Source: Actinomycetota bacterium
Lineage (GTDB): Bacteria > Actinomycetota > Thermoleophilia > Gaiellales > Gaiellaceae
DNA: 51,036 nucleotides
Direction of reading: 5' to 3'
Assembly: GCA_005884005.1 (NCBI GenBank)
Contig: VAWI01000019.1
Span: 1-51,036 of the forward strand
This document shows, piece by piece, positions 25,101-34,100 of this stretch; the stretch's first letter is position 1; each line of letters opens with the position of its first letter. Made by a program: the position numbers and the translations under genes. The notes beneath the pieces were generated by a model, which was not told the DNA's origin, searched no databases, and saw only the letters and a program-made list of their open reading frames with translations.

Positions 25101-25745
25101 TTACTTGACGACGCGGTAGCGAAGGTGCGTCACGAGTGGCGAGTCGAGCACCCGCGTCAGCTCGAACCGCGGCGGCTCGAGGCCGACGCCGTCGAACAGG
25201 CGCACGCCGTCGCCGAGCAGCACCGGGACGAGGTGGAGCTGGAGCTCGTCGACCCAGCCGGCCTCGAGGCACTGGTCGATGGCGTTCGCCCCGCCTCCGA
25301 CCAAGACGTCTTTCTCGGCTGCAGCGGCCCGCGCCTCCTCGATCGCGCTGGCCACGCCGTCGGTGACGAAGGTGAAGGTCGTTCCGCCCCGGACGAGCGG
25401 CTCGCGCGGGTGATGGGTGACGACGAACACGGGCATGTGGAACGGAGGCTCGTCCCCCCACCAGCCGCCGGCGTTTGCGTCGTCCTCCCAGGGTCCTTCG
25501 CCGCCGCTGAACATGCGTCGGCCCATTACAACGGCGCCGTTGGCGCGAAGGTTCTCCGCCACCAGCTCGTCGTCCAGGCCGGTCTCGCCGCCGGAGAGGC
25601 CATGGGGCTCGCGCCAGCTCTTGAGCCGAAAGGCCCACTCGTGCAACTGGTCGCCGCCTTCGCCGAGCGGCTTCTCGAGCGTGGGGTTCGGTCCGGCGAC
25701 GTAGCCATCGAGCGACAGCGAGATCTCGGCGACGACTTTGCCCAT
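25101..25745 (-). CDS. Dihydrofolate-reductase-fold protein (RibD C-terminal type)
   Basis: A 214-aa protein of the DHFR/RibD_C family: EISLSLDGYVAG at the start, ANGAVVMGRRMF, then DVLVGGGANAIDQCLEAGW and LHLVPVLLGDGVRLFD. It should bind NADPH; the substrate is unknown and it is neither true DHFR nor RibD. It is the first of three such genes in the window (see 35628 and 36184). It lies nine bases after the exporter gene on the same strand. Confidence 0.88.
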   Translation of the reverse strand: MGKVVAEISLSLDGYVAGPNPTLEKPLGEGGDQLHEWAFRLKSWREPHGLSGGETGLDDELVAENLRANGAVVMGRRMFSGGEGPWEDDANAGGWWGDEPPFHMPVFVVTHHPREPLVRGGTTFTFVTDGVASAIEEARAAAAEKDVLVGGGANAIDQCLEAGWVDELQLHLVPVLLGDGVRLFDGVGLEPPRFELTRVLDSPLVTHLRYRVVK

Positions 25746-25754
25746 TTCCGCTCC

Positions 25755-27209
25755 TTACGAGGAGAGCTCGGTGGCCGGCGCTCCGCCGTGAGCCGCCTTG
25801 GGCTGGCCCGCCGGCTGGCGAAGGAGCGTTCCGCCGAGCACGGCGGCCAAGGCCGCGAACGCCGCGCCGACGAGGAAGGCGAGGTGGTACCCGCCGGTGA
25901 GCGCGCTGAGCTCGCCGGAGCCACCAACCCGGAGGCTGTGCGACCGCGAGGCGGCGATGCTGGCGAGGACCGCGAGACCGAGCGCGCCGCCCATCATGAA
26001 CGAGGTGTTGACGAGCCCCGAGGCGAGCCCTGACTCGCTCGGCTCGACGTCGCTCATAGCGGCGAGCAGGACGGGGTTGAAGGCCATGCCGGCGCCGATG
26101 CCGAGCAGGATCATGCTCGGGAGCACGTCCACGAAAAAGCTGCCGTCGACCGGCGCCCGGACGAACAGCAGGAGCCCGGTGGCCGCGAGCAAGAGCCCAG
26201 TCGCCAGCGGCTTCCTGAAGCCGAAGCGCATGACGAGCTTCGCGGAGAGGCCGATCGAGAGCGCGCCCATGATCAGGTTCGCCGGCAGGAACGCCAGGCC
26301 GACTTGCAGCGGGCTGTACCCAAGCACCAGCTGGAGGTAAAGCGCCGACATGAAGAACCAGGCGAACATCGCCGCCGCCCAGAGGACGCCGACCAAGTTG
26401 GAAACCCTGATGTTGCGCAGCTTGAAGAGACCGAGCGGAACGAGCGGCGCGGGCACGCGCGACTCGATCCCCAGGAAGAGCGCCAGCAGCGCCGCGGCTC
26501 CGGCAAGCAGGCCCAGCGTCTGCGCCGACGTCCAGCCCGTCTGGTTTCCGTTCACGATCGCGTAAACGGCGAGCATCAGCGCGGCCGTCACGGTGACCGC
26601 GCCGGCGATGTCGAGCCGTCCGGTCAGCGACGGCACTCGCTCGCCGGGCAGCAGCCGAAGCGAGAGCACGACGACGAGGATTCCGATCGGGAAATTGACC
26701 AGGAAGATCCAGTGCCAATTGATCAGGTCGGTCAGGACGCCCCCGAGCAGGACGCCGATGCTGCCGCCGCCTGACGCGACGAAGCCGAAGATGCCCATCG
26801 CCTTCGCGCGCTCGGCCGGCTCGGTGAAGAGCGTCATCATCAGCGACAGCGAGACCGCCGAGGCGACCGCGCCGCCGAGCCCCTGCACGGTGCGGGCTGT
26901 GACGAGCATCCACTGCGTCGTCGAGAGACCGCAGGCGAGCGAGGCCAGCGTAAAGAGAGCGATCCCGGCCAGGAACAGCCGCCGGTGGCCGAAGAGGTCG
27001 CCGAGCCGGCCGCCGAGCAGCAGGAACCCGCCGTAGGTGAGCAGGTAGCCGTTGACTACCCACGCGAGCGAGGTCTCTGAGAAGCCGAGATCTTGCCGTA
27101 TCGATGGGAGCGCAACGCCGACGATCGTCACGTCGAGGACGATCATCAGACTGCCGAGGCAGAGGACGTAGAGCGCGAGCCAGCGGGTGCGGTTGTCGGC
27201 GATCGTCAT
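25755..27209 (-). CDS. DHA2-family MFS drug exporter
   Basis: A 484-aa, 14-helix drug:proton antiporter of the EmrB/QacA type. The signature WVVNGYLLTYGGFLLLGGRLGDLFGHRR is complete, with the charged GRLGDLFGHRR loop; LDVTIVGVALP is motif D1 of DHA2. I chose ATG at 27209 (MTIADNRT), preceded by AAAGGAAG; the extra 46 residues of a longer reading are not conserved. It probably exports a hydrophobic drug-like compound. The RibD-like gene follows nine bases later. Confidence 0.9.
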   Translation of the reverse strand: MTIADNRTRWLALYVLCLGSLMIVLDVTIVGVALPSIRQDLGFSETSLAWVVNGYLLTYGGFLLLGGRLGDLFGHRRLFLAGIALFTLASLACGLSTTQWMLVTARTVQGLGGAVASAVSLSLMMTLFTEPAERAKAMGIFGFVASGGGSIGVLLGGVLTDLINWHWIFLVNFPIGILVVVLSLRLLPGERVPSLTGRLDIAGAVTVTAALMLAVYAIVNGNQTGWTSAQTLGLLAGAAALLALFLGIESRVPAPLVPLGLFKLRNIRVSNLVGVLWAAAMFAWFFMSALYLQLVLGYSPLQVGLAFLPANLIMGALSIGLSAKLVMRFGFRKPLATGLLLAATGLLLFVRAPVDGSFFVDVLPSMILLGIGAGMAFNPVLLAAMSDVEPSESGLASGLVNTSFMMGGALGLAVLASIAASRSHSLRVGGSGELSALTGGYHLAFLVGAAFAALAAVLGGTLLRQPAGQPKAAHGGAPATELSS

Positions 27210-27328
27210 TCGAATGCTTCCTTTCCGGTCGTTCGTGATCGACTTCGAATGCTTAGACCCGGCCTCGCGCCGGAATTCATCGGTCGCCCAGCCGATGATT
27301 TTGGGCCGGCCGGACGGTCTATCTTCAG

Positions 27329-27604
27329 ATGGCCACTCCCGCGCCACGACCGATCGTCTGCGACCTGAGCGCGCTGGGAGACGCCGATGCGGAGATTATC
27401 GATCTGCTCGGGCGGCTCCGGCTCGCGGCGCGGCGACAGGATCGGACGCTTCGGTTGCTCCATGCATCGCCCGCTCTGCGGGATCTGATCGCGTTCGTCG
27501 GCCTGGATTCGGTGCTACGCCTCGAGCCGGGGCGGGAGGCCGAAGAGCGGAAAGACCCGGGCGGTGTCGAGAAAGAAGGTCAGCTCGACGATCCGGCCGT
27601 CTGA
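27329..27604 (+). CDS. STAS-like protein overlapping sigma gene
   Basis: A 91-aa protein with a STAS/anti-sigma-antagonist fold pattern: PIVCDLSALGDADAEIIDLL, LRLAARRQDRTLRLLHASP, LRDLIAFVGLDSVL. The phosphorylatable Ser of SpoIIAA is not obvious, so regulation may differ. The last 29 residues (from about EAEERKDPGG) are encoded within the 3' end of the convergent ECF sigma gene, on the opposite strand. It may act on an anti-sigma factor, but none is adjacent. Confidence 0.68.
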   Translation: MATPAPRPIVCDLSALGDADAEIIDLLGRLRLAARRQDRTLRLLHASPALRDLIAFVGLDSVLRLEPGREAEERKDPGGVEKEGQLDDPAV

Positions 27605-28510
27605 GACCTCGAGCACCTGCAGAGCCCACGGGTCGAAGCCGCTGCCGGATTCGCTTGGCTTGTACTGCCCAAACGCCGGCGAGCCGTTCGCCGCGACGGT
27701 CGGGATCACGCGCGAGCCGCGGCAGCCGATGCCCGGACCGAGCCACCACTCGAAGATGTCCTGGCGCCCGCTCAGCCAGAGGTCGTACGGCGGCATCGAC
27801 TGCGTCGCGTCCTCGTGGATCAGCGACGTGAGCGCCTCCATGTCGTAGGCCTCGAACGCCTGCACGTAGCGCGCGAGCAGCTCGCGGTCGGAATCGTCCA
27901 GCTCGGCCGCGGGGGCTGCCTCGACGTCGGTCGCCTCGAGCGTCGCCCGCGCGCGCTGGAGCGCGCTGTTCACCGACGCCACGCTCGTCTCGATGAGCTC
28001 CGCGACCTCGGCCGCCTTCCAGCGGAGGACCTCGCAGAGAATCAGCACCGCCCGCTGGCGCGGAGGCAGGTGCTGCAAGGCGGCGACGAACGCGAGGCGG
28101 ATCGTCTCGTGCGCGACGGCGACCTCGGCCGGGTCGCCCTCCGGTGCGACGACACTCGTGGGAATCGGTTCGATCCAGGTCACCTCCGGCAGCGCATTCA
28201 GATTCGACTCGACCGGCTCGCGCGCCGGCCCGAGATCCATCGGCCGGGCGCGGCGGTCGCGGCCGCTCAGCATGTCGAGGCAGACGTTCGTCGCGATTCG
28301 ATAGAGCCACGAGCGCAGCGCCGCGCGCCTCTCGAAACGATCCAGGCCTCGCCAGGCGCGGACCATCGTCTCCTGGACTGCATCCTCGGCCTCGAACGGC
28401 GAGCCGAGCATCCGGTAGCAGTAGGCGGTCAGCTCTGCGCGGTGCTGCTCGAGCTGCTGCTCGGCGGCCTGGGGCTTGACCTTGAGCGACGAGTCCTGCA
28501 TCCGCGGCAT
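27515..28510 (-). CDS. ECF sigma factor with SnoaL-like C-terminal domain
   Basis: A 331-aa sigma-70 factor of the TIGR02960/SigG-like group. Sigma region 2 runs about residues 20-90 (AYCYRMLGSPFEAEDAVQET, WLYRIATNVCLDML), region 4 about 140-195 (LPPRQRAVLILCEVLRWKAA, then ASVNSALQRAR), then a SnoaL/NTF2-like domain about 205-331 that in related sigma factors controls activity in place of an anti-sigma factor. The last 30 codons overlap the STAS-like gene antisense. ATG at 28510 is the likely start. Confidence 0.9.
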   Translation of the reverse strand: MPRMQDSSLKVKPQAAEQQLEQHRAELTAYCYRMLGSPFEAEDAVQETMVRAWRGLDRFERRAALRSWLYRIATNVCLDMLSGRDRRARPMDLGPAREPVESNLNALPEVTWIEPIPTSVVAPEGDPAEVAVAHETIRLAFVAALQHLPPRQRAVLILCEVLRWKAAEVAELIETSVASVNSALQRARATLEATDVEAAPAAELDDSDRELLARYVQAFEAYDMEALTSLIHEDATQSMPPYDLWLSGRQDIFEWWLGPGIGCRGSRVIPTVAANGSPAFGQYKPSESGSGFDPWALQVLEVSDGRIVELTFFLDTARVFPLFGLPPRLEA

Positions 28511-28578
28511 GGTACGCGAGCGATGAGTTCCGGCGAGCTCCGCGGTCGAAGAAGTAATCAGCCAGAAAGGAGCCCAGC

Positions 28579-28953
28579 ATGGGCCAGCCGGTAGTGCACT
28601 TCGAGGTGATCGGGAAGGACGGCGACAAGCTGAGGAGCTACTACTCCGAGCTCTTCAGTTGGGAGATCGACTCCAACAACCCGATGAAGTACGGGATGGT
28701 CGCGAGGGATGCCAACCTCGCGCCGGACGGGTCGGGCATCGGCGGCGGCATCGCCGGCGGGCCTGAGGGCTATGAGGGCCACGTCACCTTCTACGTTGCG
28801 GTGCCGGACATCGAGGAGGCGCTCGCGAAGGCGGAAAGCCTCGGCGGCACCCGCGTCATGGGTCCGGAGACGATCATGGATACGATCGAGCTCGGCCAGT
28901 TCAAGGATCCCGAGGGCCACCTGATCGGCCTCGTCAAGCCGCTGCAGATGTAA
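28579..28953 (+). CDS. VOC/glyoxalase-like protein
   Basis: A 124-aa vicinal-oxygen-chelate fold protein: VVHFEVIGKDGDKLRSYYSE, FSWEIDSNNPMKYGMV, then VTFYVAVPDIEEALAKAESL and KDPEGHLIGLV at the end. It holds the expected His and Glu ligand positions in part; the substrate is unknown. The Shine-Dalgarno AAAGGAG is eight bases upstream. It is divergent from the ECF sigma gene and may be one of its targets. A hairpin terminator follows. Confidence 0.87.
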   Translation: MGQPVVHFEVIGKDGDKLRSYYSELFSWEIDSNNPMKYGMVARDANLAPDGSGIGGGIAGGPEGYEGHVTFYVAVPDIEEALAKAESLGGTRVMGPETIMDTIELGQFKDPEGHLIGLVKPLQM

Positions 28954-28965
28954 ATGTCGACGGAA

Positions 28966-28993
28966 GAAGGGCTCCGTTCGCGCGGGGCCCTTC
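28966..28993 (+). terminator. Hairpin terminator after VOC gene
   Basis: The stem 28966-28975 with 28984-28993 is ten base pairs with one G-U pair and an eight-base loop. It lies 13 bp after the VOC stop codon. Confidence 0.6.
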
Positions 28994-29064
28994 CCCTTCA
29001 GCTGCGGGCTTTCGCCCAGCCGCTGCCAGCGGCGCGACCAAAGCGCGCGAGGGAAATGACTCAC

Positions 29065-29109
29065 ATTCGGCACGTTGTGGGCTTGACAAAAACAGGTGTC
29101 CGACACCGG
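29065..29109. repeat. Dispersed 45-bp repeat, copy A
   Basis: This copy begins ATTCGGCACGTTG and ends with the palindrome GGTGTC-C-GACACC followed by GG. A second copy of equal length and order lies at 49523-49567, differing at about ten positions, mostly in the middle. Both are in intergenic DNA. It resembles a REP-like or transposon-end element; no transposase is nearby. Confidence 0.6.
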
Positions 29110-29116
29110 TTTCGAG

Positions 29117-29239
29117 TTAAGCCGCGGTTAGGTCCCTGGCGGCAAGTTGTTCGATCACGAGGTGATGGATCGGGTGGGGGAAGAGCCGGCGTGCGCGGTC
29201 GACGACTTTCCTCGCCAGCCAGTTTGAAAAGCCGTCCAT
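29117..29239 (-). CDS. Possible 40-aa protein, weak
   Basis: A minus-strand frame coding 40 aa (MDGFSNWLARKVVDRARRLF onward, ending ARDLTAA). It reads like a helical, gene-like peptide and abuts the dispersed repeat. There is no Shine-Dalgarno and no family I recognise. It may be a remnant of a longer gene. Confidence 0.25.
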   Translation of the reverse strand: MDGFSNWLARKVVDRARRLFPHPIHHLVIEQLAARDLTAA

Positions 29240-29306
29240 GAGAGCGCGCTAAGCCCGGCTTAGGAAATCGATAAGAGCCGCTGCGCCGAAGACCTAGGAT
29301 CGGATC

Positions 29307-29747
29307 GTGGCCTCAAACGGAAGCGTGCCGGTCAAGAGCAGCGCCGAGATCGAGATCGACGCGTCGCCCCAGGTCGTCTGGGAAGTGCTGACGCGGTTCG
29401 AGAACTGGCCGAGCTGGAACCCGGACGTGAAGTCGATGTCGTTCGACGGCCCGCTTGCGCCGGGATCGGAGTTCCGCTGGAAGGCCGGCCCCGGAACGAT
29501 CGTGTCGACCCTCGACCGCATCGAGCCTCCGCTCCACATCGCGTGGCGCGGCCGGACGCTCACGATCAACGCGTACCACGAGTGGTGGCTCGAGCCCAGC
29601 GACGGCGGCACGCACGCGAGGACCGAGGAGTCGTTTTCCGGCCTGCTGGTGCGGCTCCTACGCGGGTCCTTGCAGAAGACGCTCGACAAATCGCTCCAGG
29701 ACGGGCTCCAGCATCTGAAGCACGAGGCCGAGCGGCGGTCGGCCTAG
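29307..29747 (+). CDS. SRPBCC (polyketide cyclase-like) protein
   Basis: A 146-aa START-fold protein: EIEIDASPQVVWEVLTRFEN, WPSWNPDVKSM, GSEFRWKAGPGTIVSTLDRI, and a C-terminal long helix ending QDGLQHLKHEAE. It binds a lipid-like ligand by family. It starts GTG at 29307. It converges on the MFS gene at the end of the oxoamine-synthase operon, 19 bp away. Confidence 0.88.
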   Translation: MASNGSVPVKSSAEIEIDASPQVVWEVLTRFENWPSWNPDVKSMSFDGPLAPGSEFRWKAGPGTIVSTLDRIEPPLHIAWRGRTLTINAYHEWWLEPSDGGTHARTEESFSGLLVRLLRGSLQKTLDKSLQDGLQHLKHEAERRSA

Positions 29748-29766
29748 CTCGCGGCCCCTGCGGGTC

Positions 29767-31113
29767 TTACAGTTCGGAGCTCGACGGCCGCGCAGGACCG
29801 GGCACCGCGCGCCGACCGAGCGGCAGCGACTGCTCGCCCGGCGGAATCGGCGCGTCGCCTTGCTCGATCTCCCGCATCCCGGGAAGGAAGAGCGCTCCGA
29901 GCGTGACCGTCGCTCCCACGACGGCCGCGCCGACGAGCGTTGCGCGTACCCCGATGGTTGCGGCGACCGGAGCAGTGAGCGCAAACGAGACGGGAAGCAG
30001 GCCGATCGAGATCAACCAGTCCAAGCTGGACACCCGCCCGAGCATTGCGCTCGGGACATGACGCTGCTTGATGGTCGCCCAGACGATCGTGCCGGCCGTC
30101 TCGAGCGCGTTGAAGACCAGGCAGGCGAGCATCAACTGCCAGGCCGCGGTGGCGAGCCCGTAGCCGGCGACCGCGAGCGTCGCGAGCGTCCACGTCCCGT
30201 ACATGAAGGAGATATGTCGCCGCGGCTGGCCGCGGCTTCCCATCCAGACCGCCGAGCCGACAGCGCCCAGACCTCCAGCCGCGAAGACGAATCCGAGCGT
30301 GAGCGACGAGGCGCCGAGGTCGTTCTTGACGACATAGGGGAGCAGCACCTCGGTGGGACCGAGGAACATGAGGTAGGCAATGGCAGCCGAGCCGAGCGTG
30401 CCCCAGAGCCAGACGCGCTTGCGGATGAAGTGCAGCCCTTCCTTGACCGCTACGAGCGCAGATGCGTTCGTCTCGTCACGAGCGGGCACGCGAGGCCGGA
30501 TCGCGGCCACTGCGAGGAAAGAGGCCCCGAACGACGCTGCGTCGACGCCGAACGCGAGCCCTGCACCGCCGGCGACCAGCGCGCCCCCGAGGAACGGGCC
30601 CGCGAGGCGGAGGGCGATGGGCCGGACGAACTGGTCGAGCGAGTTCGCCGCGGGCAAGTCCTCGACCGGCAGAAGATCCGGGACGACGGCCTCGAACGCG
30701 GGCGTGAAGAACGCCGTGCCGACGCCGTAGATCGCGACCAGGGCCACGAGCTCCCAAAAACGAAGCGAGCCCGCGAGTACGAGCACGGCGAGAACGGCGA
30801 CAGCCAAGGCTCGAATACCGTCCGCACACATCATCACGAGACGGCGGTCGTGACGATCGCTCACGATGCCGCCGGCGAGCAGGAAGAGCACGGTCGGGAC
30901 TGCCATCCCGATGCCAACGATCGACAGTGCCGCGGGAGCGTTCCAGAGCGTGTAGCTCTCCCACGCGATTGCGATCAGAAAGATGCCGTCGCCGAGAAGC
31001 GAGACCGCCATTCCCGCCCAGAGCACCCGGAAGTCCCGGTGCCGAAGCGGCGAAAGCAGGTGACCGCCGGAAAGCCCTCCCGGGCGGTCGAGCGCTTCGT
31101 GACTATGCTGCAT
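29767..31113 (-). CDS. MFS transporter, third gene of synthase operon
   Basis: A 448-aa major facilitator of the MFS_3/enterobactin-exporter type, about 12 helices. FRVLWAGMAVSLLGDGIF opens helix 1 and GIVSDRHDRRLVM is the loop after helix 2. It starts at 31113, overlapping the end of the GGDEF-EAL gene by 11 bases, so it is translated from the same message. Export of the product of the synthase gene is plausible from position; the cargo is otherwise unknown. Confidence 0.88.
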   Translation of the reverse strand: MQHSHEALDRPGGLSGGHLLSPLRHRDFRVLWAGMAVSLLGDGIFLIAIAWESYTLWNAPAALSIVGIGMAVPTVLFLLAGGIVSDRHDRRLVMMCADGIRALAVAVLAVLVLAGSLRFWELVALVAIYGVGTAFFTPAFEAVVPDLLPVEDLPAANSLDQFVRPIALRLAGPFLGGALVAGGAGLAFGVDAASFGASFLAVAAIRPRVPARDETNASALVAVKEGLHFIRKRVWLWGTLGSAAIAYLMFLGPTEVLLPYVVKNDLGASSLTLGFVFAAGGLGAVGSAVWMGSRGQPRRHISFMYGTWTLATLAVAGYGLATAAWQLMLACLVFNALETAGTIVWATIKQRHVPSAMLGRVSSLDWLISIGLLPVSFALTAPVAATIGVRATLVGAAVVGATVTLGALFLPGMREIEQGDAPIPPGEQSLPLGRRAVPGPARPSSSEL

Positions 31114-34100
31114 TGGACGCCGGCCTGCTGCCCGCGTCCGTCCACTCCGGGCGCCCGGAGAGAAAGTCGAACAAGGCGCCGGAGTCCATCGGTCGGGCGA
31201 AGAGGAACCCTTGTCCGATCTCGCAGCCGAGGCCGTGGAGCGAGTCTTCCTGCTCGGGAAGCTCGATGCCCTCTGCGACGACGTCGAGGTCGAGGCTCGC
31301 GCCGAGCGCGATGATCGCCGAGGTCAGCGCCACGTTCTCGCCCGAGCCGACGAACGAGCGATCCATCTTCAGGATGTCGACCGGGAAACGGCTCAAGTAG
31401 CTCAGCGACGAGTAGCCCGTGCCGAAGTCGTCCATCGCGAGGCGGATCCCGAGCGCCTTCAGATCCATCAGCCGCTGGACCGCGAAATCGGTGTCGGCCA
31501 TCATCACCGACTCGGTGATCTCGAGCACGAGGGCCGACGGATCCAAGCCGCTTTGCTCCAGGGCGCAGCGGACGTCGGCCACGATTGAATCCGACTGGAG
31601 CTGACGGACCGAGAGGTTGACGCTCATGGTCAGCGGCTCGGCACGCGGGAACTCGTTCTGGATGCGCACTCCCTCGAGGCAAGCCGTGTCCAGCACCCAG
31701 CGGCCCATCGGGATGATCAGGCCAGTCTCCTCCGCCAGCGGGATGAATTGCAGCGGCGGGATCGTCCCGCGGGTCGGGTGATTCCAGCGTAGAAGCGCTT
31801 CCACGCCGAGGATTTGATGCTCTTGGAGGCGCACGACCGGCTGGTAGTGCAACTCGAGCTCACCGGCATCGATCGCGTGTTGCAGCTCCGAGCGCAGCTC
31901 GAGCCGCTCGACCACGCGTTCGTGCATCGTCGGTTCGAAAACCCGGTAGCTCCCCTTGCTGTCACGCTTGGCCATGTACATCGCGACGTCGGCGTTCCGG
32001 AGGAGCTCGGCTGCATCAGGAACCGCGATCTCGCGGTCGACGAGGCAGATTCCGATGCTCGCGCGCGGGAAGACTTGCTTGCTCTCGATCTCGGTCGGAA
32101 TCTCCAAGGCCTGGAGAATCCGCGCCGCTGCATCGGCGGCCTCCGGCGAATCCGACACGCCCTCGACGAGGACGGCGAACTCGTCGCCACCGAAGCGGGC
32201 GACCGTGTCGGTGGGCCGCACGGCGATCAGCAACCGCCGAGCGACCTCCTGAAGCACCCGGTCTCCGGCTGCGTGGCCGAGGCTGTCGTTGACGGTCTTG
32301 AAATCGTCGAGGTCGATGAACATCACGGCGATGTCGGGGAATCCGCGCTGCGCCCGCATCAGGGCGTGCTCGACACGATCCGAGAACAACGCTCTGTTGG
32401 CGAGGCCGGTCACCGGGTCGTGGAACGCTTGGTGTGCCAGCTGCTCCTCGAACGCTTTCCGCTCGCTCACGTCACGGCTGTTGAGGACGATGCCCCGGAC
32501 GTGCTCGTCATGCCGTAGATCCGTGTGCTGCACCTCGAACTTCAAGCTGGTGCCGTCGAGATGCTCGAGGGAACACTCGAAGGTGTGGCCGTCGGGACCG
32601 CTCGATCCGTTGCCGGCGATCAACTGCCGGAGCCGCGGTCGGTCGGTCTCGCTCAGAATCCGATCGAAGCGGCTTCCCTCGACGTCGGCGACGCTGTAGC
32701 CGAGCACGCGCTCGATCGAAGGGCTCTGGTAGGTCACGTCGCCGTCGGCGTTGAGGACGGTGATCAAGTCGCTCGAGTGGGCGACGAGCGAGCGGAATCG
32801 AGCCTCGCTCTGGCGACGGTGCAAGTCCGCTGCGAGCGACGCGCCGTCGAGGGCGAGCGAGATCTGGGCGCCGAGCGCCTCGAGCGAGTCGACGAGCGCC
32901 GGTTGAACGCTCGTGGGCGAGCAGACGACGAGCATCGGTTGCACTTCGGAGCGGATCGAGAGAGGAATGACGAGGACGGTTTCGCCGGCGAACAGCCTCA
33001 GCTCGCCTCGAACGAAGGCGGGCACGGCGTCGTAGGAAGTGCGAAGTGACCCGACCTGGGTCTGAGACAGCCAGTCGGCCGTCGAATCGTCGAGCTGCCA
33101 GCCGCCGCCGTCGGACGATGCGACCACCTCGGCGTCGTCGTTTCCGACGAGTGCGAGCCGGACAGACTGATCGTTGCCAAGAAGACGGCGCACACCGGCG
33201 ATTGCAGCCTCGCAGACCTGATCGTGGCTGGCCGCGGCGACGAGATCGATTCCGGCGCCTCTCAGGGCGCGCTCGCGCGAGACAACTCGACCCTCCTGGC
33301 GGACGAGCCCGGCCATCCTCGCCACCACGAGCAGGAAGAGGAAAGCGGACGCGATGATCAGCACCAGGACGTCCGGGTTGCCGAGCTCCTGCGCGAACCG
33401 AATTCCGGGAGCGATCAGGCACGCGCCGCCGAGAAGCGAGAGGCGCAGCGGGGTCAGCCGGGTGCGAAGGTCGGTGGCCGGTTCTTCCAGCGCGCGCATC
33501 GAGGGGTGCAGCGCCGCCGCGCCCCAGAAGAGGTAGTAGAGGATCCAGCCGGCGTCGTAGACGAGCTGGTTGCTGTAAGTGCCGTTCAGCAGGGCGAGGT
33601 TGTAGCCGGAGTCGGTCGCGAGCAGGCAGACGATGCTGCCGGCGAGCAGATAGAAGGCCGGTGCGCGCTTGCCTGCATCGACCGCCAGGCGAATCGCTGC
33701 CGCGAGCAGAAGCACGTCGCCGAGCGGGTAGGCGATCGAGATGCTCTTGGCCAGCCAGGAAAGGCCCGAGAGGTGGATGTTCGGCGAGATCAGGAAGACC
33801 CATGAGAGGAGACCGACGCCGATTGTCAAGATCGCGGCGTCGATCAGGGCCGCGGGATCCCGCCGCGGGTTCCGCCGCTTGACAAGGAGAAGCATGCCGG
33901 CCAGCAAGGCCGGGTAGACCGTCAGGTAAAGCCCGTCGCCGAGCGATGGGAAGCCGACGTCGGCGTGGAAGAGCTTCGGATAGCTGTAGGTGTAAAGGTC
34001 GCCGCTGAAGAAGAGGAACTGACCGAGGACGAACAACCACCACGCTGCGCGCGCCTTTGGCTTGTTGATCCGGATGCCGGCGACGATGGCGACGACACCA

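Larger units (their letters stand above)
28954..29306. other. 353-bp gap: terminator, dispersed repeat, possible 40-aa frame
   Basis: This stretch between the VOC and SRPBCC genes holds no confident gene. It contains a terminator hairpin (28966-28993), one copy of a 45-bp dispersed repeat (29065-29109) and, on the minus strand, a short open frame (29117-29239). The rest shows no clear structure. Confidence 0.6.

Noticed and set aside
24751-27063. 770-codon open frame on the minus strand
   Set aside because: It runs out of frame across the exporter, RibD-like and SRPBCC genes. Its product is Arg/Ala/Pro-rich with no domain; the alternative frames carry clear proteins.
29860-31314. 484-codon open frame on the plus strand
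   Set aside because: Antisense to the MFS and EAL genes, highly charged, no fold.
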